Source of the DNA: Chryseolinea lacunae
GTDB lineage: Bacteria > Bacteroidota > Bacteroidia > Cytophagales > Cyclobacteriaceae
DNA length: 64,000 bases
Direction of reading: 5' to 3'
Assembly (NCBI RefSeq): GCF_016735595.1
Contig: NZ_JAERRB010000005.1
Location: 310,001 to 374,000 of the forward strand
Part shown: one piece after another, positions 53,861 to 61,868 of the stretch
Numbering within the stretch: the first letter of the stretch is position 1
How the letters are laid out: every line of letters starts with the position of its first letter
The notes under the pieces: generated by a model
Database searches by the model: none
What the model was told of the DNA's origin: nothing
The model's input: the letters and a program-made list of their open reading frames with translations, nothing else
Program-made: the position numbers and the translations under genes

Positions 53861-54132
53861 AATTTGTTTGTTTGCTATAACCCCTGCAATTCACCCGCCA
53901 CTCGATTTCAGTTGAAATTCAGCGTTTTGCTGTTGTTCGTTGGGTAGTTATCTCCACAACTCTCCACACCCCTATCGACACAATTCCTCTTCGCGGCACT
54001 GCGCAGTCTCTGCAACTTCTACGGGGAATCAACGAACCAACCGGTGCTTTCGGCGTTTCTTTCATTCGCGGGCGTTTCATAAATGCCTGTGATTTTGCTA
54101 TTCTTACATGATTACACCCTCAAGTCTCCGGA

Positions 54133-55908
54133 ATGATTCATAAGATACACACCTTCGTCAGCAAGCCCATTCTCTACCTTCACGATACGCTGTCGCAGCG
54201 GCAGTTTTTTGTTTTGTCGAGTATCCTGGTGGGGCTTACGTCGGGTTTGGCGGCGGTGGTGTTGAAATATTTTGTGCACTCCATCGAGTCGTTTGTCACG
54301 TTCTACTCCAATTACTATGAGCGCTTCTTTTTGTTTGCCGTGTTCCCCCTGGTGGGCATCCTGCTCACGGTGGCCTATGTGCGCTATTTTCTGAAAGGAA
54401 AATTCAAGAAGGGCAGCGCCGAAATTGTCTACACCATTGTGAAGAAGTCCAGCACCATCGAGTCGCAGCAAATGTATTCGCATCTGGTCACCAGTGCGCT
54501 CACCGTTGGTTTCGGAGGGTCAACAGGGCTGGAGTCGCCCATGGTGAGCACGGGGTCGGCCATTGGTTCAAACTATGGCCGCATGTATAACCTGTCGTAT
54601 AAAGACCGCACCATTCTGCTGGCGTGTGGCTCGGCGGCGGGCATTGCGGCGGCGTTCAACTCGCCCATCGCGGGCGTGCTGTTTGCCGTGGAAGTGTTGC
54701 TCACCGACGTGAGCGCCGCGGCGTTTATTCCGCTCATCATTTCGGCAGCGTGTGGCGCGTTGCTGTCTAAAATAATCCTGAAGCAAGGTGTTGTGCTTTC
54801 GTTCTCGTTGCAGCAGCCTTTCAACTATCACAACGTGCCGCACTATGTGGTGCTGGGTGTTCTGGCGGGCCTGATCTCGCTCTATTATGCACGCATGTTC
54901 ACCTGGGTGGATGTGAAAATGAAATCGGTTGCCAATCGCTGGACACGCGTGATCATCGGCGGTGTGTTGCTGTTTCTTCTGCTGATCTTTTTTCCGCCGC
55001 TATTTGGCGAAGGCTACGAGTCCATCAAGGTGCTGGCCTCCCTTCGCCCCTCCGAGCTGGTGAACGCCAGTTTGCTGCAGAAGTTCATTCACAGCGACGG
55101 TGCCATTCTGCTTTTTCTTGCTGCGCTCATGTTTCTGAAAACTATTGCCGCGGCCATCACCATTGGCAGCGGTGGCAATGGCGGCAGCTTTGGTCCTTCA
55201 CTTTTTGTGGGTGCCTACATGGGCTACATCTTTGCGCGCGTGGTGAACCTGATGGGGTTTGTGCACATTCCGGAAGTGAACTTTGCGCTGGTGGGCATGG
55301 CGGGCATTCTCAGCGGCGTGTTCTATGCGCCCCTCACGGCCATCTTTCTCATTGCCGAAATCACCGGGGGCTATGGCCTCATGATTCCCCTCATGATCGT
55401 GGCCGCCCTCAGCATCACCGTGGTGCACTATTTCGAACCTTTGTCGATGGAGGCCAAGAAACTCGGCACCATGCTTGACACCACCGTAGAGAACCGCGAC
55501 AAATTTCTACTGAGCAAACTCGACCTCAGTACCCTCATCGAAACCAACTTCTCGACCGTGAAGCCCGACGACACCCTGCCGTCGCTCATCAAAGTGATTT
55601 CCACGTCAAACCGGAACACGTTTCCTGTGGTTGACGAACACAACGAGTTGCAAGGGCTCATTCACATGGACCACGTGCGCAGCATCATCTTCAGTCCCGA
55701 GAAACACAGCGGCACCCTCATGAAAGACCTCATGACCAGACCCGCCGCCGTGATCCGCACCAACGAAAACCTCCACAGCGTGCTCAAAAAATTCGACGAC
55801 ACCAACCAGTGGAACCTCCCCGTGCTCGACAACAAACAATACCTCGGCTTTGTATCGAAGTCAAACGTGTTGACGAAGTATCGTTCGGAGTTGCTGAAGT
55901 CGGTGTAG
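54133..55908 (+). CDS. CLC chloride channel/transporter with CBS pair
   Basis: A 591-aa CLC protein. The membrane part (about 20-440) has the selectivity loops GFGGSTGLESPMV, with the gating Glu in GLESP, and GGNGGSFGPSLFVG. The N-terminal GSGIP-type loop is altered to KKGSAEIVY. The inner proton Glu of E. coli ClcA corresponds to Val here (FAVEVLLTD), as in channel-type CLCs. Residues about 455-590 hold two CBS domains (FPVVDEHNELQGLIHMD and LPVLDNKQYLGFVSKSN), which usually bind adenosine nucleotides. No stop or frameshift. Confidence 0.93.
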   Translation: MIHKIHTFVSKPILYLHDTLSQRQFFVLSSILVGLTSGLAAVVLKYFVHSIESFVTFYSNYYERFFLFAVFPLVGILLTVAYVRYFLKGKFKKGSAEIVYTIVKKSSTIESQQMYSHLVTSALTVGFGGSTGLESPMVSTGSAIGSNYGRMYNLSYKDRTILLACGSAAGIAAAFNSPIAGVLFAVEVLLTDVSAAAFIPLIISAACGALLSKIILKQGVVLSFSLQQPFNYHNVPHYVVLGVLAGLISLYYARMFTWVDVKMKSVANRWTRVIIGGVLLFLLLIFFPPLFGEGYESIKVLASLRPSELVNASLLQKFIHSDGAILLFLAALMFLKTIAAAITIGSGGNGGSFGPSLFVGAYMGYIFARVVNLMGFVHIPEVNFALVGMAGILSGVFYAPLTAIFLIAEITGGYGLMIPLMIVAALSITVVHYFEPLSMEAKKLGTMLDTTVENRDKFLLSKLDLSTLIETNFSTVKPDDTLPSLIKVISTSNRNTFPVVDEHNELQGLIHMDHVRSIIFSPEKHSGTLMKDLMTRPAAVIRTNENLHSVLKKFDDTNQWNLPVLDNKQYLGFVSKSNVLTKYRSELLKSV

Positions 55909-55932
55909 GATTTCCTGCTTCCACTCCATCAC

Positions 55933-55968
55933 AAAAAAAATCACCCCACAACAACGCTGCGGGGTGAT
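55933..55968 (-). terminator. Intrinsic terminator
   Basis: ATCACCCC and GGGGTGAT pair around a 13-nt loop. On the minus strand the stem is followed by eight T, so it most likely ends the sigma-factor operon transcript. It may also act on the CLC gene. Confidence 0.7.
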
Positions 55969-55996
55969 CTCTTTCGGCTATAGCCGATTTTAGCGC

Positions 55997-57220
55997 TTAC
56001 TGATTTGCGCCTTTCTTCACATTGAACTTGCTCATCGCCGCATTGCGGTCAATCTTCCCGGCGTTGAAGTCTTTCAGCACCGAGGCCTTCAGCGAATATT
56101 CGAGCGATGAGGGGATGTTGCATTTGTTGCAGCGCGTCACCTTCACCTGGAATACCAGCACTTCTTCGTCTTTCAGGCTCTTCAGTGTGCGGCCGTATTC
56201 CAGAATGTTGTCTTTCAGTTCCTGCTCAAACTTGGGATAAATTTCTTTTGCTTTTTTGTCGCGTGTTTCCTGGTCCACGTCGTTCAGGCCTTGGGTGGGC
56301 ATGATGTAGCGGTGCGAGTCGCGTTCGCGTTCAATGCCGCTGTAGGCTTGCATGTAGAAGATCACACCAAAGTCTTTGAGACGTTCGAAGTACACATTGT
56401 CTTGTGTGAAATAGGTCTTCGACAGGTCGGGGCTATAGAGGCGGCTGAAGATGCTCGACAGCAGTTCAAGATCGGGTGCCACTTCTTCTACCGTCTCGGT
56501 GTTCACCACTTTCATTTTTGCCAGCGCCTGCTCGCGGGTAAGCTTGCCGGTGCGATAGGCCGTGATGTCGGCTTTTGTGGCTTCCACCGAAAGGTGTGTG
56601 CGATTGGGGGCGTTAAAGAACTGGTTCACCCACATGCGCGGCGAGTTGCCCTGGTTCGATACCACCACGCGTTCGGTGGGCGCAAGTTGTGCAATCATGT
56701 CGCCATAGTCGAGAATGAACGTCTTCGAAGCTTCAATCACTTTGTCGTTGTAGGCATCGCGGATGCTGTCCATATCGGCGTTGTTCTTTTTGGTGGCTTT
56801 GTCTTCCAGACGGATTCTGTTGTCGGCCGTGTTGGCGGCATTTTCATCATTGTCTTCTCCGCGAATACCAAAATCGTCACCAAACACCTGCACGTCGGCA
56901 CCGTTGTTTCCGTAGATGGTCATCGCGCGGTTATTCATATCCGTATTCATAAACGCGATGGGCGTGGTGAAGTCGGCAGGCAAAGTGAACGTCACGCCGT
57001 AGCCTTCCTGGTAGCTGCCGTTCACTTCCAGTTGAAAAAACGTGCGCTGGTTGTTGAATTGTTGTTTAATGAGTGTGCTCAGCACGTTTTCGCCCACGGC
57101 AATGTCGCGTGTCATGCGCTGTTCGTCAAATTTCTGGGCCATGGTCGCCGGCGTGGTGGCCAGCATCAGCATGACGGTCATCATTGCCAAGGCTATTCTG
57201 TTTCTCGTTTTCTGTATCAT
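55997..57220 (-). CDS. Secreted protein of the sigma operon, unknown
   Basis: A 407-aa exported protein. Signal to about residue 29 (TMAQ cleavage). The mature part is helical with repeated Asp/Asn-rich stretches and ends in a CxxC-like RCNKCNIPSS about 40 residues from the end. No known family is recognised. It follows the anti-sigma gene by 31 bp and ends with a terminator, so it is probably the output or partner of the ECF sigma system. The downstream position suggests it is regulated by it (inference). Confidence 0.75.
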   Translation of the reverse strand: MIQKTRNRIALAMMTVMLMLATTPATMAQKFDEQRMTRDIAVGENVLSTLIKQQFNNQRTFFQLEVNGSYQEGYGVTFTLPADFTTPIAFMNTDMNNRAMTIYGNNGADVQVFGDDFGIRGEDNDENAANTADNRIRLEDKATKKNNADMDSIRDAYNDKVIEASKTFILDYGDMIAQLAPTERVVVSNQGNSPRMWVNQFFNAPNRTHLSVEATKADITAYRTGKLTREQALAKMKVVNTETVEEVAPDLELLSSIFSRLYSPDLSKTYFTQDNVYFERLKDFGVIFYMQAYSGIERERDSHRYIMPTQGLNDVDQETRDKKAKEIYPKFEQELKDNILEYGRTLKSLKDEEVLVFQVKVTRCNKCNIPSSLEYSLKASVLKDFNAGKIDRNAAMSKFNVKKGANQ

Positions 57221-57251
57221 GATGTCGTTCTCGTTTCGAGGTTGTTGTCGT

Positions 57252-58133
57252 TCAATTTAAATTCTGCTTGCTCGTGTTCTTGCCCGTGCCCACCGTGGTG
57301 ATGATGCTGGTCAAGATCTGTTCGGTTTCCTGTTTGAACAAGTCTGTGTTTTGTTGCAGGCTGTTGATCTGCGTCTTCACAATCTGTAAATCGTCGTTGC
57401 GTTGTTGCTGCAAATATTTGGCAAAGTCCACCAGCAGGCCTTCCACATACTGTTTCTGTTCGTTGGCGCTCAGTTGAAAATAGCTTTTCACCAGCTTGGC
57501 ATTTTCGGTTTGCAGCGAGGCCACAAAGTCGCGCACCTGTTGCTGCGAGGCCGACGACGCCTGCTTCACCAGGTTGTCGACCTGGCCCGAGTTGAGCGCG
57601 AGGCTCTGACGAATGGAAGCATTCAGCTTTTGTTCCGTGGCCGACAGGCTCGCCTGCAACGCCGCGTTGTTTTGCTGCACCGAGGTGTTGATCATGTCCT
57701 GCACCTGCTGCTGGGTGAGCGTGGGGGCCGAGGCTATTGTCGGAGGGGCTGTAGCGGGAGCGACCGGCACGGTTTCAGGTGCACCGCCATTGAAACTGAT
57801 CTTCAATTCATTTTGCTGATAGCGGATGTTCAAGCCCGCCAGCTTGCCCACCAGCATCACAATGAGCAGCGATGCCGCAATGCTCACAATGGTTTTGAAA
57901 TAGGGCGTGTGCCAGAAGTAGTGCTGCTGGCGGTCGCCCACAAAAATGGGAGGGGCAATCACTTCCTTGTCTTTCACCTGTGCCAGTGTGCGGCGCAGGC
58001 CTTGCAGTTTCTCCAGCTCCAATCGGGCGTCGGCATGCTCCAGCAGATATTGCTCCAGGGCAGCGCGCTCGTCGCCTTCCAGCTCACCATAGAGGTAAGC
58101 CATCAGGTCGTGTTCTGTGGGTTTATAGCTCAT
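57252..58133 (-). CDS. Anti-sigma factor-like membrane protein
   Basis: A 293-aa protein. The N-terminal about 70 residues (TEHDLMAYLYGELEGDERA and LEQYLLEHADARLELEKL) have the anti-sigma helical bundle pattern, but the zinc-binding Cys of the zf-HC2 type are missing. One TM helix lies at about 82-102 (TIVSIAASLLIVMLVGKLAG). The periplasmic part is Ala/Pro-rich and then a long Gln/Asn-rich coiled coil (about 140-285). It overlaps the sigma gene by 11 bp, so translation is coupled. It probably holds the sigma factor at the membrane. Confidence 0.85.
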   Translation of the reverse strand: MSYKPTEHDLMAYLYGELEGDERAALEQYLLEHADARLELEKLQGLRRTLAQVKDKEVIAPPIFVGDRQQHYFWHTPYFKTIVSIAASLLIVMLVGKLAGLNIRYQQNELKISFNGGAPETVPVAPATAPPTIASAPTLTQQQVQDMINTSVQQNNAALQASLSATEQKLNASIRQSLALNSGQVDNLVKQASSASQQQVRDFVASLQTENAKLVKSYFQLSANEQKQYVEGLLVDFAKYLQQQRNDDLQIVKTQINSLQQNTDLFKQETEQILTSIITTVGTGKNTSKQNLN

Positions 58134-58725
58134 AGCCTAAGGTATCTTTACCAATATTTTTCCGTTCCAAAATTTTTCGAAGGCCGTCAAGGCCATAATA
58201 CATACGCGACTTCACCGTGTTTTCAGAGAGGTTCAGCACGTCTGCAATTTCTCTGAACTTCAGCCCTTCATATTCTTTCATGATCACCACTTCGCGTTGT
58301 TCGTCGCTCAGTTCGCCCAGCGCTTGTTGCAGCACGTCGGCCAGCTCGGCTTGTTGCAGTTGTCGTTCGGGGTTGTCGAGGCGTTGGGAGGATCCTTCCC
58401 AGGCTGGCGATTCTTCGGCTTCGCGGTTCCACACCGAGTCGAACGAAAGGGAGCGGTTTCCTTTCTTCTTCCGGGCTTCTTCGCGGCAATAGTTCACGGC
58501 AATCTTATAGAGCCAAGACTTGAACCGGGCGTTGTCCTGCAGGCCGGCCAGATTGCGGCACATGGATATGAACGTTTTCTGCGACACCTCCATGGCCATG
58601 TCGTGATCCAGGAAAAACTTGTAGCTGAAGTTGTAGATCCGCTTATACCACAACTGCACCAGTTTGCCCTGGGCGTTCTGATCTCCCTCCTTCGCGCGCG
58701 TCAGCAGGGTATCAGAGTGCATCAT
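58123..58725 (-). CDS. ECF RNA polymerase sigma factor
   Basis: A sigma-70-family ECF factor of 200 aa from the ATG at 58725 (a GTG at 58752 is a longer option). Region 2: FYNFS-like IYNFSYKFFLDHDMAMEVSQ and KTFISMCRNLAG, with FKSWLYKIAVNYCREEARK. Region 4: LGELSDEQREVVIMKEYEG then the HTH FREIADVLNLSENTVKSRMYYGLDGLRK. A variable linker lies between. It heads an operon with its anti-sigma partner and a secreted protein. The stimulus is unknown. Confidence 0.92.
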   Translation of the reverse strand: MMHSDTLLTRAKEGDQNAQGKLVQLWYKRIYNFSYKFFLDHDMAMEVSQKTFISMCRNLAGLQDNARFKSWLYKIAVNYCREEARKKKGNRSLSFDSVWNREAEESPAWEGSSQRLDNPERQLQQAELADVLQQALGELSDEQREVVIMKEYEGLKFREIADVLNLSENTVKSRMYYGLDGLRKILERKNIGKDTLGYEL

Positions 58726-58752
58726 TGCGCTGTCCAGTAAAGTTTCGGCCAC

Positions 58753-59057
58753 GGTCTAGTCTAATAGGTTCAATGCCCTAAAGATGGCACCCCTCCCCAA
58801 AAAGTTTTACCCCTTCCCGGTATTTTTTTCCACCCGCGGGCAGATCTCTATACCCTTCCCAAAATCCCTCCCATGGCCACCGTTTAGAGGCTTTTTCAAA
58901 GTAGCAAGTGCAAAAGGACTATGCTTTTCTGGCGGCCTCCGTTCCGTCCGCCCGCCAACTGGCGGACGGAACGGAAACGGAACGGGCTTTCGCTGCAATC
59001 CCTGGCCGAAGTCCCCACAGACGTCCGCGACACCGCAAACTTTCTCGCACCTTTTTT
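58753..59057. other. 305-bp gap upstream of two divergent genes
   Basis: Non-coding; a long frame that reads through it into the methyltransferase has skewed composition. It holds the palindrome at 58939-58974 and, further down, the methyltransferase promoter. Confidence 0.5.
58939..58974. repeat. GC-rich palindrome (REP-like)
   Basis: A perfect 14-bp inverted repeat CCGTTCCGTCCGCC and its complement, 8-nt loop CGCCAACT. GTCCGCC/GGCGGAC palindromes of this kind occur between genes in many Bacteroidota genomes, to my knowledge. Confidence 0.75.
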
Positions 59058-59065
59058 TACCTTTG
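59058..59065 (+). promoter_or_regulatory. -7 box of the methyltransferase gene
   Basis: TACCTTTG matches TAnnTTTG exactly and is 7 bases before the ATG at 59073, so the leader would be nearly absent. It supports this start. Confidence 0.5.
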
Positions 59066-59072
59066 CCCCCGC

Positions 59073-59843
59073 ATGAAAAAAATTATTTCCTGGCTCATCC
59101 GCCATGTGCCCCGCAAATATCTTCAGCGCGTCAGCGGCGTGGGACTCAAAGTGGTGAGCGTGTTCTATGCAGGATCGGCCGTGACCTGCCCCGTATGCAG
59201 CAAAAGTTTCAAAAAATTTCTTCCCTATGGCCGCATCAACCCGCGACCCAACGCCCTGTGTCCCAGCTGCCTTTCGCTGGAACGCCACCGGCTCATCTGG
59301 CTCTATCTTAACGAAAAGACTACCTTCTTCACTGCCCCGCACCATGTGCTGCACATCGCCCCCGAAGCGTGTTTCATCAAACGCTTCGAGAACGTGCACG
59401 GCGATCGATACATCACCGCCGACATCGAGTCGCCCCTCGCCAAAGTGAAGATGGACATTCACGCCATTCCCTTTCCCGAAAACACATTCACGGCCGTGCT
59501 CTGCAATCACGTGCTCGAACACGTGGCCGACGACATCAAAGCCATGAGCGAAATCCACCGCGTGCTCAAACCCGGCGGTTTTGCCATCATGCAAATCCCC
59601 TTCTTCAACCCCATCCCCGACGTCACCTTCGAAGACGCCACCATCACCGACAAACGCGAACGCGAAAAAATATTCGGCCAGGACGACCACGTGCGCAAAT
59701 ATGGCCACGACTACACCCAACGCATTGCCCGCGCCGGCCTCACCCCCCTCGCCGACGAGTTCGTGAACACCCTCGACGAAACCGTACGCCAAAAGTTCGG
59801 ACTGGTGAAAGGTGAAACCATCTACGTGGGCTTCAAAAAATAA
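59073..59843 (+). CDS. SAM-dependent methyltransferase with zinc-ribbon N-terminus
   Basis: A 256-aa class I methyltransferase. A short N-terminal four-Cys unit (CPVCSKSF and LCPSCLSLERHR, about 35-70) resembles a zinc ribbon, as in some rRNA and small-molecule methyltransferases. The SAM domain follows: VLHIAPEACFIKRFE (motif I) and LCNHVLEHVADDIKAM (motif IV, AdoMet-dependent LEH type). Acceptor unknown. Long frames upstream are ignored. Confidence 0.86.
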   Translation: MKKIISWLIRHVPRKYLQRVSGVGLKVVSVFYAGSAVTCPVCSKSFKKFLPYGRINPRPNALCPSCLSLERHRLIWLYLNEKTTFFTAPHHVLHIAPEACFIKRFENVHGDRYITADIESPLAKVKMDIHAIPFPENTFTAVLCNHVLEHVADDIKAMSEIHRVLKPGGFAIMQIPFFNPIPDVTFEDATITDKREREKIFGQDDHVRKYGHDYTQRIARAGLTPLADEFVNTLDETVRQKFGLVKGETIYVGFKK

Positions 59844-59914
59844 TCACACAAACTGAAACACGCCATGGCTGGTGTCTTACCGCCATGGCCGCACATTCGC
59901 ATCCCCGCCATCAT

Positions 59915-60850
59915 TCAAAATCCCAACGCCTTCGAGTCCCTCGACGCAACGTCATAGTCACTTTTCAATTCATGCCTCACAAAGAAGTTGTTCAGGTTCG
60001 CAACTCGACGCTTCACATCAAAGCCCAGATTCCAAAACAACTTCCGATGACAATCGTAGCACAGGCGGTTGGGGCGGAAGTCTGACTCAGGCAAACTGTT
60101 CGATCCGTTCATGACACACCGGGCATAGGTGCAGTGCTGGCATGAGAACATGTGCGCTATTTCGTGCGAACCTGTTTTGATGAGGCGCATCAGGCCCACG
60201 TGCGGGTCCTCCGACTCAAGTCTGTAGATGGACGAAACGCCCACGCGTTTTTTCAATCGGGCCTGGCCAAAAACAAAGTTAAAGTCGTTGCTGGGATAGA
60301 GATCGGCCGAGGTAATGGCCATCACCACAATGGCGTCGTCGGGAATGTTGTCCTGAAGAATGTCGAGCAGATAGGTGGTGAGCAATTGACGCCGTCCTCC
60401 GTATAGTTGCCGTTGGGCAGTGGCGGGAATGTTGTCGTCGCTTTTTGTCGGCAGCATCACGGTTTCAAGGCCGAAGAAAATCGTGAGATAGTCAGCCGTG
60501 TGTTCCAGCATTGCCTCTTGCGTGGCCGTGAATGTTCCCCAGGGCTGCAAGTAGATTTTGTTCTGGCGCGCGTTGGTAGAAACGGGGTTGGACTTGATGT
60601 AGGTTTCGAAGGGTTGCCCCGGCTCCGCTTGCACATCAAGCCAATCGCCTGGCTGCGGTTTGCCCAGGGGAATGTCTAGCGTCTTAAGTTCTTCAAGGTT
60701 CACATCAGTGAGAAGGTGCACTTCGGTGTGAGGGTTCGCATCGATAGGAGCCCGCGTCCGATTCTCCTTTGTCGATCGTCCACAGCCTGACAGGAAGAGG
60801 CAAGCGATCAACCATAACACCGCCTTTATGCGTGGTTCAAAAATCATCAT
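59915..60850 (-). CDS. Archaemetzincin-like lipoprotein metallopeptidase
   Basis: A 311-aa predicted lipoprotein (lipobox FLSGCG) with a C-terminal archaemetzincin-type zinc site: HEIAHMFSCQHC, then CVM five residues on and a CYDC pair about 17 residues later. This matches HExxHxxGxxHCxxxxCxM...CxxC, with Ser in the third-Gly place. Archaemetzincins are mostly archaeal or eukaryotic and cytosolic; an exported bacterial copy is unusual. The N-terminal about 190 residues include the family strand DDAIVVMAITSADLYP. Peptidase activity is inferred. It overlaps the small gene upstream by 4 bp. Confidence 0.82.
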   Translation of the reverse strand: MMIFEPRIKAVLWLIACLFLSGCGRSTKENRTRAPIDANPHTEVHLLTDVNLEELKTLDIPLGKPQPGDWLDVQAEPGQPFETYIKSNPVSTNARQNKIYLQPWGTFTATQEAMLEHTADYLTIFFGLETVMLPTKSDDNIPATAQRQLYGGRRQLLTTYLLDILQDNIPDDAIVVMAITSADLYPSNDFNFVFGQARLKKRVGVSSIYRLESEDPHVGLMRLIKTGSHEIAHMFSCQHCTYARCVMNGSNSLPESDFRPNRLCYDCHRKLFWNLGFDVKRRVANLNNFFVRHELKSDYDVASRDSKALGF

Positions 60851-61131
60851 AGATCTAATATGGTCACGGCCGAAAAAACACGCTTGCGCAAAATCCGATA
60901 GTTCACAATATCCGCTATCACTTTTGCAAACAACTCGTCCTCAGTATGCGTCTTGTCTCCAACAAAATAATTCCGGGCAACACCTGCGATAGCGTCACCG
61001 CCCTCGTGCGCCATTTGCCAACTCGCATACATCTGCTTATCAGACATGTTCAGAATGTTAATCGTGCCGGAACACGGCCTGCTATGTCCATCATAGGTGA
61101 TAACGCCTGCAACTTTGATCCGGTCCTTCAT
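60847..61131 (-). CDS. Small partner protein of the archaemetzincin
   Basis: A 94-aa protein with no signal. MKDRIKVAGVITYDG, then IADIVNYRILRKRVFS, suggest a small alpha/beta unit. I recognise no family. ATGA overlap with the archaemetzincin-like gene means coupled translation, so it may be its cytosolic partner, inhibitor or chaperone (inference). Confidence 0.55.
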   Translation of the reverse strand: MKDRIKVAGVITYDGHSRPCSGTINILNMSDKQMYASWQMAHEGGDAIAGVARNYFVGDKTHTEDELFAKVIADIVNYRILRKRVFSAVTILDL

Positions 61132-61235
61132 TTATTTACAACGATTTTTTACAACAAACTCCGGACTAATATCATATCGTTTCCCATCAAAAACAATCGT
61201 GTATTAATGCATTTGTTGGTGGACACCATTTCAAA

Positions 61236-61272
61236 ATATGCCCATGTTGGTGTCCCACCAACATGGGCATAT
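61236..61272. repeat. Perfect 17-bp palindrome, possible terminator
   Basis: ATATGCCCATGTTGGTG and its exact complement are separated by three bases. It lies 9 bases past the stop of the minus-strand AhpD-like gene and is followed there by TTTTG, so it can act as a terminator for the metE operon. A related motif TGTTGGTGGACACC lies just before it. Confidence 0.75.
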
Positions 61273-61280
61273 CAATGGCG

Positions 61281-61841
61281 TCACCCCTTCAATCCCGCAT
61301 ACCGATTCTCCGAAGGCAAATAGCCTTTGTCTTTCAAAATCACCGCAAGCCTTTCATAGAACGCAGGCTCGGCCGGTGTCACACTGGCGAAGCCGTCTAC
61401 GAGGCGGTTGTATAGCGAGAACAGCGCGGCGATCAACACGGTGTCGTGAATCTCCAGGTCTGTGGCGCCAGCAGCTTTTGCGTTGTCGACCATTTGGATG
61501 GTCACGTTCTTTCCACTCACCTGCACGGCACGGGCAATGGCCAGCAGTGTCTTCATCTTCGGGCTCACGGGGGCGTGGTCTGGATCGTGTTTCACTTTTT
61601 CGGCGGTTTCCTTTTCGCCCAGCAAAATGTCGGCGGCGGCGGTGTGGGCCGCGGTGCAGAACTTGCATTCGTTGCCGTGCGACACCACCGTGGCGATCAG
61701 TTCGCGCTCGCCTTCAGTGAGCGTCGATGGTCCGCGCAGCAGGGTTTGGGTTAGCTCGCGGATGGGTAGCGCGGTGTCGGTTCGGAAATTGAGAATGCCG
61801 GTGATGCCCGGCAGTTTTTCGTCAAGGGGTATGTGCGGCAT
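61281..61841 (-). CDS. AhpD-like carboxymuconolactone decarboxylase-fold protein (1)
   Basis: A 186-aa AhpD-fold protein of the uncharacterised peroxidase-related group. The active site ExxxCxxCxxxH type is NECKFCTAAH, with a Glu in GERELIATVV. EIHDTVLIAALFSLYNRLVDG is the conserved closing helix. AhpD reduces peroxiredoxin or acts on peroxides by the Cys pair and proton relay. It is the third gene of an operon (27 bp after the MetE-like gene) and is a paralogue of the first gene. Confidence 0.88.
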   Translation of the reverse strand: MPHIPLDEKLPGITGILNFRTDTALPIRELTQTLLRGPSTLTEGERELIATVVSHGNECKFCTAAHTAAADILLGEKETAEKVKHDPDHAPVSPKMKTLLAIARAVQVSGKNVTIQMVDNAKAAGATDLEIHDTVLIAALFSLYNRLVDGFASVTPAEPAFYERLAVILKDKGYLPSENRYAGLKG

Positions 61842-61868
61842 CGGTGTTTGTTGTTTGGCTTATGTTCG

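Noticed and set aside
56291-57301. 336-codon plus-strand frame
   Set aside because: Antisense of the secreted protein gene; Val/His/Phe-rich with no motif.
58784-59311. Plus-strand frame upstream of and into the methyltransferase gene
   Set aside because: Overlaps the real methyltransferase in another frame and runs through a non-coding palindrome.
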